The notes under the pieces: generated by a model
The model's database searches: none
The model's input: the letters and a program-made list of their open reading frames with translations, nothing else
Told to the model about the DNA's origin: nothing
Shown here: positions 47,487-59,622 of the stretch, piece by piece
How the letters are laid out: every line of letters starts with the position of its first letter
Position numbering within the stretch: position 1 is the stretch's first letter
Made by a program: the position numbers and the translations under genes
Assembly: GCA_002224055.1 (NCBI GenBank)
Contig: AZLU01000139.1
Location: forward strand, 1 to 63,903
Reading direction: 5' to 3'
Origin: Pezizomycotina sp. ARF18
Lineage: Eukaryota; Ascomycota
Length of the DNA: 63,903 bases

Positions 47487-49832
47487 TCAATCGGATTTCT
47501 CTTTATCGTTATCTTTAGAGCCGAAAGCGCCCTTCCAAGCATCTGTAACTATCTCTTTTAATCTCTGGGCCTTCCACTTAACGTAATCAAACCAGGAAGT
47601 CAAGTTCAGATTCTTCTCCTGGCCGTCGTCATCTCCATCGGTTTTTGAGGAGCCGTCCTTCGAGCCTTCCTTTGCTGAACCCTCCTTTGTCGCACTTCTT
47701 TCGTCTTATCTTCCTTCCCATCAGCTGGCTTAACGACAGGCCGTTCCGGCTTCGGAGCTGCCGTAGGCTCATCGACCTGTACTCCCTTTGCTTCAGATAT
47801 CTGGCTGAAGAGCTTAGAATTCGCAGATGTAGGCATAGTGGCCGTCAAAGTTCCGCTAGCTGGTTTCGTTACAGAGGCAGGCCCATTCGATGCGGTAGCA
47901 GGTAAATCCCCGGCATCCTCGATTGCTCCTTCTCCATAAAATGGAAGCCACCGCCTTGAGTGCCAAATCCTAGGGTGCCATTGTTTCCTAGCGGACTCTC
48001 TTTGAGTCCCAAAATATGGCACATCATCGAGTAAACCTCCCAGTTGCCGAACGGCTTAACCTCTGGCCCGGCGGATGAGGGAAACCTGGTCCGCGAGCAA
48101 CAAATATCGACCTCATGAGTGGGTGTAGATTGTCGTAGCCGTGAATACCGCGGGGTTTATAGGGTTCCGTTGTCTTAGCTGGTCGTGTTCGGCACGCGTT
48201 ACGAGAGCCCAACCCGTCTGCGGTATGAGCCACAGCGGAGCGATGCGGTCGTTGTTAGCGAAGTGGTACCTCGCAGGCATGTCGACATCTCTCAGGTAAA
48301 CATCCCAATGGGATCCTTTTCCGCCTTGTGCTTGGCAACAATGGACTCATGAAGCGAGCTAAGGTTGACGTGAGAGTGGGGCGCAAACCGTACAAAGGCA
48401 CCCCTCGTATGCTCGATCTGATTAAAGTCAATCAGGTCGTCGAGGATGATCAGCCGGTCATTCGAGGAAGTAGCCATGCCATGGTCGGAGACGACGATGA
48501 TGTTCACGAGGTTAGTAAGATTCCGCTGCTCGAGGCATGGAAGAGCTGGCCGAGCATGCCATCAACGGCGCCGAGTGTCTGTTTACTTGCGTCGATTGGG
48601 GCCGTATTTATGGCCGTCGGAATCGACGTGCGGCACGTACGATGCGATAAACTGTGGTCGCTTCTCCTTATTTTCCATGTCGAGCCACCCTAGTATCCGG
48701 TTAACCTTACCGGGTAAGGTCTCGCTCTTGTTAAAGTGGTCGAGATAGGTAGGATCCGTGTTGGCGATGCGAGCTTCCGAGCCAGGCCACATGTGGATTG
48801 CCGCCCGAACGTTCTGCTTTTCCGCGGTCACCCATATCGGCTCCCCTCCCCACCAGTACGGCTGCAGCGACCTCTTGCTATCGTGTAGAAGAATTCCTTC
48901 TTCAGCTTAGGATCCCAAAATTCGTTGCCCACAATACCGTGAGACTCCGGATAAAGTCCTGTAACGATGGTGTAGTGATTTGGGAACGTCACGGACGGGA
49001 ATGAGGGCAGCATGTAAGGTGGCGAGACACCAGTGTCGATGAAGGATTGGAGGGTGGCGTGAGATTTCTTAGAAGGTAGTCGGCACGGAAGCCATCGAGG
49101 GAGAGAAGGACGGTTGTTGGATAGAATTGGTGGGTGCCGTTCGATAGCACAACCTTTGAAGGCAGCATCGGGTTGTCGGTAAGTCTAGTGCACCCATAAC
49201 CAACATCAACAGCAAGACAAATAGTAAAGCGATGAGGACAAATATTTTGCAAAGCGTGGGTCGACGGGACTATTTGTTGTTAAAAAACTTCCGTTAGCTA
49301 AAGTATCCAACGTTTTAAATTTCTTTTGCGCTCTGGCCCAAGCTACAATTTCCGCTTGGAATGGGAGCGCAAGCACAACGCACCTGAATTTCATCAATAT
49401 CGTAGACCTTCATTTCCCTTTCTTCCTCTTCGTCGTCGGATAATGTGGGATCCCTTCTTCCATCTCATACTCTCCTCTCATGCTGCCGACAAGCACTCTC
49501 CTGCCCTTCTTTCTCCCCAGACTCCCAAATATCCCTCCTTTCCCATCTCTCTCGCTCAGTAATTTCTCCCGTTCGTCCTCAGAGTCTAGCACGTCCCTGT
49601 CGTTCACCGAGACCTCACTGTGATGGACCACTAATTCGTCGTCGTCCATAGAGTCGAACATCCGCCGGTGTTCCTCCTCGTACTCCTGTGAAGAACCGCG
49701 TAGTATAACCTCGTCGTCGTCGTTGCCGGCGGAGAAGGATTGCGGAGGGTTTGAAGCATCGTCGTCGTACGCATCCGCTGAGAGGAGATTCTGGTTCGCT
49801 CCCGACTGGCGGCGGCCCCTGGAGAAAGCCAT
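47487..49832 (-). CDS. Type II membrane ectonucleotide pyrophosphatase/phosphodiesterase (ENPP/NPP family)
   Basis: Hydrolyses phosphodiester or pyrophosphate bonds of nucleotides, probably outside the cell or in the vacuole/ER lumen. The ATG at 49832 gives [20 protein letters not shown] and an acidic cytosolic tail ([18 protein letters not shown]). A GTGCGT donor follows; the next exon has the membrane anchor [20 protein letters not shown] (about 49190-49252). The catalytic domain shows [12 protein letters not shown] (metal-binding Asp), [20 protein letters not shown] (nucleophile Thr in VTFPNH), [30 protein letters not shown] and [21 protein letters not shown] Pro/Ala/Lys-rich tail follows, and an Asn/Trp-containing C-terminus ([20 protein letters not shown]) ends in TGA at 47487. 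The metal and nucleophile residues all appear intact. Several frame shifts interrupt it. Confidence 0.9.
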
Positions 49833-50661
49833 CGTGGGCTACGAGGGAGATGGCGGGTCTTATCACCGTACTGAGGCGCGAAGGGATTTTCTACCGGTCT
49901 AAATCGTATCCTAACTTTACAGCACAGCTGCGAAAATAAACTTCAAAGAACAATAACGAAAAAAGAACGGGCGACAGGAGAGAAAGGCAAAACGAGTGAT
50001 ATTCGTTAAAAAAGATAGAATATTGCTACCTTTGAGACATGTGTTTTTGGGGGTTGAAAAATTGAAATAAGAGAGATGAAAAATATATATATATAATACG
50101 GGTGACTAAAAGGATTGATTTCTATGCGGTCTTTGCTGGCCACGAGCTTTGGTCAGGGTTTCTTCTTATTCGCCCTAGTTAACAATGCACCGCCCAAAAT
50201 CTTACTGTAAATGCACGTATACTAAGTAGACACCCACCGAAACGCCCCTGCGTCAACCGTAAATTGAAACGATCAGCAAAGAAAAAAAAGCTGAGAGAAT
50301 TGGAACAGATTGCTATATGTTTCTTATCTACAGGTTATTAAAATTAAACGCCTCTCAGACCTGAGAATGTCTTCGATAAGAATACTGCGAGCTGAAGTCT
50401 GATGGCAAGGTTGTTGAATCTGGAGCCAAAAAGAGTCAAATGGAGTCTAAATGGTTATATAGTATTTAATGGCTTATCGATACGCAGTGATAGCTCAAGT
50501 GGCTACTTAAGAGAGTCGGCATGATATTCAGTGAAAGAGAGAACAAACAAGAATATCAAGAGGGAGCAAGGCTCGTTGGTTTTTTTTTTTTTTTTTTTAA
50601 TATTCTAAAAGCTCTGGGTATCATATCATATCTTGGCAGCGTATTAAACAAATATCTAGCT
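49833..50661. other. Intergenic region upstream of the ENPP gene
   Basis: Contains TA repeats near 50084-50097 and a 19-base T run at 50580-50598. No coding sequence is supportable. Confidence 0.5.
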
Positions 50662-51272
50662 CTACTCATCTAACGGGCCAAGGTAGTCGTAGACCAGCGT
50701 CGCCTTGATATCCTTTTCGAGTTGATGACTCCGTTTTCCGGCATGAAGTATACCTCGCGGACGTGCCTGCGCTCGCCGTTGATATCTTTAAAGCCCAAGT
50801 CTGGACGCACCCCACTTGAGCCCTGACGTCTCGGTCCAGCTCCAAGCGTGGCTCAGGATGATACCTCCCCTGTGCTCGAAGCTCTCGTCGGACCAGCCGT
50901 CGAGGATATGCTGTTTGTCGCCGTGTAACTCCTGAAGCTGCTCCTTCGAAGCCCTCTGCGACTTCCCGACGACGTCACCGAATATAAGGTTCGGCTGCGG
51001 CTTCTCGAGCTGCTTTCCGTTCAAGGTCCTCTTCTCCGGAGACGTCTTGATCCCGCCCGTGAGCACGGGGATGATGTCGATCTTTCAACACCGTCTTCTT
51101 CGTAGTCCCTGACGTGCAAGGTGATGCTCGCGAGGGAGATGGCAGTACGCGCCATGTACCCCACTCCCTGGGCGGTAAGCATTTGGTCCATCTCCGTAGT
51201 AGTAGACATTGCCTTGTTCAAAAGGAACTTTCCAGAGATGTCTGCCATCGTAACTTCAGGTGGGGTGGCCAT
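50662..51272 (-). CDS. Small lipocalin-like (calycin-fold) fungal protein
   Basis: A roughly 200-residue protein without introns. The ATG at 51272 gives MATPPEVTMADISGKFLLNK, then MDQMLTAQGVGYMARTAIS and LASITLHVRDYEEDGVE. After a shift it continues TGGIKTSPEKRTLNGKQLE, PNLIFGDVVGKSQRASKEQL, EGWSDE-type acidic residues, FKDINGERRHVREVYFMPEN and, after a last shift, DIKATLVYDYLGPLDE, with TAG at 50662-50664. The order (an 'S-G-x-W/F' start, TGGIKG-like strand, IFGDV.GKS, INGERR.VR, final LVYDY) matches a fungal family of cytosolic lipocalin-like proteins that may bind small hydrophobic ligands. The assignment is from memory of the pattern; the ligand is unknown. It is divergent from the HCA59-like gene, 513 bases apart. 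Confidence 0.62.
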
Positions 51273-51785
51273 TTTTGCTGATATTGAAGGGGATGTTTAG
51301 GCGATAGAGTATGGGTATATTTGCTCTCTTTTTATAAGAATGTTGAAGATTTATTTTTCTTCGTCACCAAGTGGAAATGGATTGAACTTTGATTCTTTCT
51401 ACAGCGAAAGTAGTGGGGGGGCAAGTTGCTGCTGTTTAATTGCGGGGCATTTTTTTTTTTTTTTTTTATAAAAAAAAGTTTCGTACTCCATGGTACCTTT
51501 TTTTACGTTTTTCTGAGGCGTGGCATTGCACCGAAATAAGTTACTGCCCCAATAATATAAATGCCCCTCGGTAACGTTTCTACTTCCCCTATCACAAAAA
51601 AGACTCAAGAAAAAATAATAAAGGAATTTTAAGTATACAACTCAGAAAACCACAGATTCCCCCTTCGCCATCTTTACAACACCATCAACCACTTTTAAAC
51701 TATCAGTTCTTCCTTCTACTATTATCCAATTCGCTCCGTTAAGAAATCAACGATACGATTCAAGTTTTAGCCTACATTCTAAGAG
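51273..51785. other. Divergent intergenic region
   Basis: Shared promoter region of the lipocalin-like gene (-) and the HCA59-like gene (+). It contains a T run at 51450-51468 and CCACTTTTAAACTATC-type AT-rich sequence, with no gene. Confidence 0.5.
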
Positions 51786-53085
51786 ATGGATATCGATGTG
51801 CAAAGCCGTACTCCTGACCCTTTCGCTGGAACACCTTCAAAGTCCGAAACAACGTCATATTCGACCACTAAAGACAGCAAACGACGATGACAACAAGAAC
51901 AGCAGCAGCAGCAGCAGCAGCGCAGCCGTCACGAAGTCGCAATCTCCAGAAACAGCAGCGACCGAGAAGCCCTCATCACCAAAAGATAATAGCGACGGCG
52001 ATCGAATAATACCAGATGCTGACTCCGAGGATCGTGGTGGCGGCGGTGGGAAGGAGAAAATAGACACAGAGGACGCAGGGAGGGGTAATAAAGGCGGCGA
52101 CGACGACGAAGATGAGGAATTGGGTATGTCCATGGCGGAGATTCTACGGCGGCGGAAGCAGCTGGGGAAAACGAAGAAAGCTGGCGGGTTAGACTTCAAC
52201 GCACTAAAACCACGGCCGAAGACGCCTCCTAGCGCCTACGACGAGGAAGCCGCGGAGAAAGATGCTATCGACAGGGACGTCAGCGCCGTCGTCAACAGAT
52301 TTACGCATACCCAGGGGCGATCGTCAACGTGGATGAGCACATGTATGTTTCCCCCAAAGAACCCCCAAATATAGCCAATAGAATTTTTTTACTGACTATT
52401 CGTCTCTAGGATGAAATTCATCGAATCCGAATTGCAGAAGCGACGTATCCAAGAATCCAGCGGTTACTCTATGGATGGCCTAGAAGAAGACATCGAAGAA
52501 CCCCAGCAGCGGTCATTCCCAGCACCTCTTACATCGACAAAGTTGTCCGACAGGAAGCTCGGCAAATGGCCTATACGGCCGGACTTCCGAGGTCCCGCGA
52601 TCGGAAAGTTACAGGAGATCGATCTGGGAACCGAACACACGAAGACCAACATCCAAAGGACGGAGATGCAAGGAGAAGGATGCTCGCCGGGCAACCATTG
52701 CGCCTCCGGAACCCGACCCGGAGGAAGAGAGGAAGAAAAGAAGAACAAGAAGAAGCGCACGGATGAGGACCTCGAGCGGATAGGCTTGTGGAAGAGGTTC
52801 TCAAGGAGTCGAGGCTGGATATATACGAGGATCCCGACCCCGCCGCTACGAAGGGAACTCAGGATGAAGAGTTTGCTGCCGATGACAGGATCGCGGAGCA
52901 GTTCAGGAGGGAATTCATGGAGGCTCTCAACGCCAGGAGACGTGGAAGGAGTAATCACCACAAGAAGAGGACGAGACCAGGAAACCAAGGGGTCCCAAAT
53001 TGGGTGTAGCAGAGCGGCCAGGGCTGCTATGCGTGCGAGTGAAAGGGAGGCTGCGGCAGCCGCGGCTGGAGGTGTTAAAAGATAA
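51786..53085 (+). CDS. HCA59/C9orf78/Tls1-like spliceosome-associated protein
   Basis: The family binds the spliceosomal helicase Brr2; in fission yeast Tls1 supports splicing of telomere-related transcripts. The ATG at 51786 gives MDIDVQSRTPDPFAGTPSKS. A Ser tract from CAG repeats at 51902-51922 is followed by acidic DDDEDEELGMSMAEILRRRK. Then come VVNRFTHTQGAIVNVDEHM, across a frame shift and a GTATGT...TAG intron (52343-52409), and MKFIESELQKRR, the HCA59 core. Downstream are KLQEIDLGTEHTKTNIQRTE, VEEVLKESRLDIYEDPDP and DDRIAEQFRREFMEALNARR. The C-terminus is SRAARAAMRASERE, with TAA at 53083-53085. At least four frame shifts occur. The Val-Asp-x-His-Met motif and the DDRIAEQFRREF helix are the main reasons for the call. 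Confidence 0.83.
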
Positions 53086-53356
53086 CTATCAGGGAGACGC
53101 GTTGCTTTTCTTTTTACGTTCTGAATACTACGTTTTCTTTCTTCTTTAATATCAATATTCGTTATCGTAATGATTCTTTTCAATCGGAGTTCAATGGAGG
53201 TCGCTTGTTGTACAATAGATATAGTATTCATTATAATCTGATTTATGCAAGACGCTAAACAGAAGTGCTCATTAATCTACTCAAAATTACTGTAATCTGG
53301 TACAAAATATGGCTATTATTCAAAAATGGGATATCGTGGCTAATATTTAAATCACT

Positions 53357-55313
53357 TCAAAGCTTCGCTTTTCCAGCTTTCTTCTGGTTTCAGAGCTATT
53401 CCAGTTGAACTCCTAAGTAGCAATTCGTTAACGGTTAGTTTCCACTCTCTAACTAATAGAGGATGTATTTGACTTACAAGTTTGCTCGCCGGAGCCCTGT
53501 CTATGAGAACATTAATCACAGTGGGGACGGTTTTCATTGCAAACGCTTCCTTCGTAGCGCGGACAAGCTCCTCCGGCGTTCGAACCAGGAATCCTTTCCC
53601 CCCGAGTCCTATGTCAAGTATAAAATTTTAGTATCTATACCTTTGTACATTCTTTCAAGAAGGTTAGTCAAGGAACCATACCTCTGCACCATATCGTACC
53701 GTAGATCTTTACCCAGCGACAGCGAACTCAACCCTTTCCCGCCTTCCTTGCTGTAATCCTCGTCGAGGCCACCCTTGTAGATCCCTATTGTTAATGACGA
53801 ACACCGTGATCCCATCTGATACCTCGCCATCGTCTCGATCTCAGCAGACTGAACCCGAACGCGCTGTCGCCTTCTATCGCCACGACCTTCTTCCCTGCCC
53901 CTCGTACGCCAACTGCGCCGCGATAGCGTAGCCCATCCCCACACCCATAGTACCCCACGTACCAGCGTCCAGCTTCTGCCGCGGGTGCGAGAGCGGGAAA
54001 ATAGACCGCGAGATGTCCATCGTATTAGCACCCTCGGAGATGTAAACTATTTCCCCCTTTCGCGGCGATAGCTCGTCCAGCGTCGTTTTATAACGGCGAA
54101 GGTTTCGTGGTACTTCATCGGCATCGTCTTCTGCGCGCTTTCGCCTCTGCGGAAGCTTCGTTCTTCTTGATCACGTCGCGGAAGTGGAAACTCCAGGTGC
54201 GTATTTCCAGCTGCTACCGAGTTCGCAGTGCAGCGCTCCCACGACGAGGGAGACGTCGCCGACGATACCCAGGGATGCGTTGCGGGAGTTATTGTGGCCG
54301 ATTTCTTCGGGCTTGCGTCGACCTGGATTATTGTCGCGGTCGGTGAAATCGCGGCGGAGCGCCGTAGTGCAGCATCCAGTTCAGCCGCGCACCCAGGAGG
54401 ATGATAACGTCGAAGTGGACAGCGCCTGCGACCGCGCGGCGGAGACGTTCAGCGGTTCGGTCCGGTATTAGCCCTTTACCCATAGGAGTAGGGAGAAACG
54501 GTATCGACGCCGTATCTACGAATTTCCGCACGACATCTCCGACCGACCGTAACACGCACCTTTTCCTACGATAATAAGCGGCCTCTTCGCATTCCTCAGC
54601 AAGTTCGCCGCCGCAGCTATCCTCTCTGGATCGCCGGCAACCCTAGAGGCGTCGGAACCTCGGATAGCTGCATTACTTCATATCAATCTCTAAAATATCT
54701 GGGACCTCTCCTTGTATGAGGTCCGCCGGTAGGTCCACGAACGTCGGTCCCGGTTTACCGTAGAAGGCCGTCCTGTAAGCGTTCGTAATCGCCTGCGGCA
54801 GTGAACTAGCATTCGGCGGCCGCACTGCCAGCTTCGTGCACGTGTCAGGAATGATACTGCATCCAATTCCTGGAAAGCACCTTTCTTCGTCTGCGTCGTG
54901 TGGTTCGAGCCTGCCAGAACCATCAACGGCCAGACGTTTGCTGTCGCGTTGCCAATCTAATATATAAATACTATCAATATAAAGCTGGCAACTTGACCGA
55001 AACCTACAATAATAATAATATAATAATAATAATAATAATAATAAGCAGGAACAACTTACGCCAGCAAGAGCATGCAAAACTCCGGGCCCACCGACGAACA
55101 GGCACACCCCGGGCCTACCGGTCATGTAGCCATACGCAGTGCAGCATAACTGGCAGCCTGCTCGTTCCGAAAACTAATGAACCGGATTCCGTGCGCCAGG
55201 CACGCCTCTGCGACTTCGACTACCGGTATCCCACGATCCCGAAGATGACGGGACCTTCAGCGCGGCCAGTGTCCGCGCAATTAGCTGGCCCCGTTCATTG
55301 CCGTAGATGCCAT
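53357..55313 (-). CDS. ThDP-dependent oxalyl-CoA decarboxylase / 2-hydroxyacyl-CoA lyase
   Basis: A thiamine-diphosphate enzyme, probably peroxisomal, cleaving oxalyl-CoA or 2-hydroxyacyl-CoA. Exon 1 (55060-55313) reads [20 protein letters not shown] and [20 protein letters not shown] (catalytic Glu in NEQ), then [19 protein letters not shown]. Intron 1 contains a TAA/ATT microsatellite. Then follow [94 protein letters not shown] and the ThDP/Mg motif EGDSAFGFS, closing with [19 protein letters not shown]. The last exon, in one frame, ends KKAGKAKL with TGA at 53357-53359, an AKL peroxisomal signal; another frame ends at 53352. Many frame shifts occur. Yeast Pxp1 is a relative. Confidence 0.91.
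55009..55044. repeat. TAA/ATT trinucleotide microsatellite inside intron 1 of the ThDP enzyme gene
   Basis: About eleven trinucleotide units with one dinucleotide break, located between the GTAAGT donor at about 55059 and the acceptor at about 54957. Confidence 0.9.
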
Positions 55314-56701
55314 CTCTAAAAGTATTTATATCCTCAGCTCAGGTTCTCCTCAAAATTCGGCCCAAAATATAATCGTAGTAACCCTTTGAAAATGGCGGAG
55401 ATAGAAGTGAACAGGACACAAAATTGACTAGGTTTAGAAATCTCAAGGGAATTGGCCCGCGATGTGTTTGAAGGTTGCAAATTACAAATGATACTTAGCT
55501 GATCACGTCAGACCATTAAAAATAAGACGAAAAGGTTCCCGCGGGTGAAAGTTGCTATTGGCAATGAGAACGAACGGATGAAAAGGTTTCGGCTAAACGA
55601 TAGCGGCGGTCCGCCGGATAAGTATTGATTCAACTCAACAGCACCTTTCAATGCACGCTCCTATAACCAGACACTTTATACTCATGTCCATCAAGGAGCG
55701 AGGAGAGGGATCCGGATGTTTAAGATAGTGCTATTTATAATTAAGGCTGTATAAACTTCTAAGGTTCTATTCTACACAAAAGGGAATATATTCCTGAGAT
55801 TTGTATCCTCTACATAAATAATGTCCCTCGTCCTTTAAAAATGATATACTATATTGTAGGTGTGCATTAAGTAGGATATATAATAGTCTATCACGGCAAT
55901 ACTTGCTGAAATATCGTTATTATAATTGTAGTAGGTATTAAGTATATCTATCTTGAACGCTTATATTCGATGATTGCGCGGAAACAGGAGTCAAGATATA
56001 ATGCAGAAAATCCACGAAAGCTTTGCGTAAATTATGCGTATATATTCCTCGCGCCAAAAATATGTATTATTATTATATTTGTACTGAGCTACCAAGGTAT
56101 AAATAAGGCTATGAGAAGAATTTTTTACAGGACTAGTGCGTGTGAACACAATAAATCGGGACACATAATACCAGATGCTTTAAAGAGAAATGAAAGCGAA
56201 AAAGGAAAAAGTAAATGTCGTGGAAATCATACCAGACGCTGCAAACCTGGACATACACTTGACGGGCTAAAAAATAAGCAAATAGGTACCAAGTAATATG
56301 AAGGGTACTGAAAGCTACAGGAGAAATGAGAGAAAAACAAGGACGAATGTAACAACACCAAGACGTTGAGCTATAGGATATAACCGGCTGCAGATAAAAA
56401 ATCCAAAAAAAATTTTGTGATCAAAACAAGATGAGATAGAATATCGAAGACCCCAAAAGAAATAACTCTAAAAGAAAAATGGAGACATAAAAGAGACATC
56501 AAGGTGGCTTGACATGCTACAAAAAATCAAAAAAAAAAATATTCAATCCGATGAAATGAATGGAAGGCAAACGGGAAATTGTTGAAGGATGGAACTTTTT
56601 ACCCGGAGAATTATCCTCTATACCTAAAAGTTTGTACGCCTTCCCTTCGCGCGGGCCGTTCTTTTGCTTCTTGTGCTTGCCAAGGAGATTTCTTCCCCAG
56701 C
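55314..56701. other. AT-rich intergenic region
   Basis: No gene is supportable. The longest ATG frame (55970-56296, +) translates to an unremarkable Lys/Asn/Ile-rich peptide in AT-rich DNA. It could be a short gene, but no motif or splice structure supports it. Confidence 0.45.
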
Positions 56702-59622
56702 TCATCTTGTTACTCCACTCGGAGTCACGGCTGCGGACAGAAGGGTTCTGGAGCTGACGCCAACCGACATTACAGCTTCATTGTAGCTAATATCGTCGTC
56801 ATCATCGTCGTCATCGAAATCCTGGGGGTAAGTGTCTTCAACGTGGGTTGGGTTCGGGCTCGGGCTCGGCTCGGGCTCGGGTTCCGGTTCTGGCTCCTCG
56901 ATGACATCCTCAAGCTCTTCCTCCTCTGGCTGCACATGCAACATTGCGGCCTCACGTTCCTGCATACGTTTATAGTAGCCAGTGAATTCTTCTCGCTCGT
57001 GCAGCGTAGCCGAGATGTTGGCCAGGTATTCCTCAAAAGCGGCTTCATTTTTACCTCGATCAACTATTAGGAAGTCAGACAAGTTTGCGAGCTCTTTGCG
57101 GCGGAAGAGGTCTTCTCGTCAGCCCGGTGTTGGGATGGCGTTCTCCTCAGTTTAGGCTCGGCTGGCTGCGCAGCAGATGGTGAAGTACTGCGTCTATTTG
57201 CAGACGGGATGGGCGACGTCCTGTAGCCATTTTTCACTGGTTTCTTGGGCGATGTCTGAGCTGCTTGACTGCTTTTTGGAGGAGCGTGAGGTTTCTCTTC
57301 CTCCCCATCTGGACTGCCTCCAATGACGGAAATGACCTTGAACACAGCCTCGATGAAGAACCACCGAGAACGCGCTTCAATTCGCGAACTGGCTCCAGAT
57401 TCGCATTCGGAATTGTCGAAGCGTCAAAAGTAATAACAAGAACACGGGTCGAAGTGTGGAGAGAGAGGAATTCTTCAATCTGCGGGACAAGGAGTTTGCC
57501 AGAGAGCGCAGCATGGACCTGGGACGTGTAGGTTGGCGAAAGCGGCGATAGAAGGTGGAGGGAGGAGGAAAGAAGGAAGCTGCCGAGGAAAAAAAAAAAA
57601 AAGACAGAAAATTAGTCACTGAAGGCTCAAGTTGAACTTATCTAAATACTTAAGAATATGATATACCTTAGCGAGACACTCGTCGCTAAGCCAGTGCGGC
57701 CCATGCCAGCCATGAGCCGCCCTTGTACTTTCTGGCCCCATTTCTCACATCCTCTCTCCCAGCCGATCGCGTATATCATATCTACATTGGCCGTCGCGCC
57801 GTTTCCCCAAGAACTGGTGCCCAAAATTTATTGACCATACCTTCACCTCCGCCGTTCAGTAAACCAAGACCTAAACCCATGCCAAGGGCTAATCCCTGTA
57901 CGACAGTTGGAAACTTGCGTACTCCACCATTGTCTCTCCTAAAATCCTTCTGATTTCGTTTTGAACCTGGAGCGGAGTGTAGTCGGAGACCTTGATCTTT
58001 TTCACTGCAGTCCCGGATTGATTCTCTTAGTCATTGGCTTTGGGAAGTCCGTAATGGTTGAAGACTCTCTTTGATTCGATACTCGTGCTGTTGACGTGGG
58101 TCGATTTCCCATCCGCGCCCACGATAGTATCTTACGACCTGCGGGAATAGGCTCAGCTTTGGCGGTGATGGGCTGCATTATAAGTTGATTGAGGGTGTTC
58201 TACAACGATGGCCGGTGGCGTAGTAGGCGAATAGGCGGGGACGGATAAGGGGCCAGAGCCGAGGGAAAGAAGGAGAAAACGGTGTTTGAGGAGCAGGAGA
58301 AATTGTCTGAGCCAGCAGGTCCATCAACTTGATGGTCGTCGGCGAGGTTTCTTCATCGTGTAGAAATATAACAACATCCTCCTTCGGGAAGACTAGTGAA
58401 GGATATTTCGTTGTGACTTTCACGGTGCGCATTTCCTTTACCTTCTTCGTCCGTCGCTTTGGGATCATCTCGTCAATCAGCCTAGTAGGAGTAGAAGCCC
58501 AACTATCGATAGATGTGGTGGACTCCCTGTGACTCCAAATGCTAGATTGTCGGATCGAAGGACTAGAATAGCGCCCAACCGAGCGTTTTCTTACAAGCCC
58601 GTGTTTCTCCATCTTCATCGGGAAAATATTTGATTTGTGACGATCTTCGCCAATCTTTCTTCCAATATGCGCCTCCTTTCGCTTACAATTACGCTATCCC
58701 TTATGACTTTGCTTTCCCTGATCGCAATCGAGTCTTTACGGTCCAGCACAAACTCTTTATTTTCTGGAAATGTAGAATCTCGTTTCCCGCCAGAATGCCA
58801 ATCACTAAGAGAACTTTTCCTTTGCAAGTATCATTTGGTTGCTGTCCACTGGTTGCCGCGGCAGTAGACAAATTGTCCATGCTAACCGCCTTCACAGGGA
58901 AACGTTTGCCATCTTTACCGTGTATCGGCGCGGGATTTCTTTTCGTGGCTGAAGAGGTAGATGCGTTTGAGTATATCGATTCTCGCATAGAGTTTGCCGA
59001 TTCTGGTCTTCTGAGGTTGAGAGGTTGTATATTTACTTGTCGAAGAGGGAGGACGTCCAATTCCTCGGACTCGTATATCGAATCTCCGCTTAGGCTCATC
59101 GATCCGTTCTTGCGATGTTGTTCCGACGTACGTTCCTGTTTCTTGAAGCTGATGAAGAGGTCGTTGATGACGACGAGTGGAGAGTCGTGACATGCTCTGG
59201 TGCCTGGAATTTGCTGACACTAGTGCGTCCTGCTCATCGCCTGAGCACTCTTCTTCCTCAATTGTCGGAGTTTTTTCTATCTCGGAATCGCTTAATTCCA
59301 CCTCGATTTCTACTTCCTCCTCTTTTCGCTCTCTTCCTCGTAACCTTCGCATACTTGCTTAACAAGAAGGGATGCCTCTTCTACAGTTTGACAGGTGCCT
59401 GTATCTATGAGATGCTGTGCGCATTCCGCGAGTAGGACAGTCCAACCTTTCTGGAGTATTGCTCCCTCGAAGGGTGGTTTGATGTAAACGCCTCGGCTGA
59501 GCATGCCTTTGCTGTAAGCGGTGTGGATGGACTGTACTAATTCCCGAGCCGTGTGTTTCGGGGAAACCTGAGCCGACTCTGTTGATAATGCGGAGAGTGA
59601 CTCGCGGTGTGCGAATGGACAT
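56702..59622 (-). CDS. Large hypothetical protein, about 900 residues, with acidic C-terminus
   Basis: I do not recognise the family. The ATG at 59622 gives MSIRTPRVTLRIIN, then after a shift ARELVQSIHTAYSKGMLSRG, VYIKPPFEGAILQKGWTVLL and CQTVEEASLLVKQVCEGYEE, a compact conserved-looking N-terminal domain. Next come acidic and Ser-rich linkers (VEIEVELSDSEIEKTPTIEE; SLSGDSIYESEELDVLPLR), a basic helix VSERRRILEERLAKIVTNQI, and KVKEMRTVKVTTKYPSLVFP followed by KEDVVIFLHDEE. A second conserved region reads KIKVSDYTPLQVQNEIRRIL, then GLALGMGLGLGLLNGGGEGM, GKLLVPQIEEFLSLHTSTRV and LVITFDASTIPNANLEPVRE. The C-terminus is Ser/Pro-rich, then helical (FEEYLANISATLHEREEFTG) and acidic (PEPEPEPEPSPSPNP, Asp run), with TGA at 56702. 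Many frame shifts occur. It could be two genes. Confidence 0.58.
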
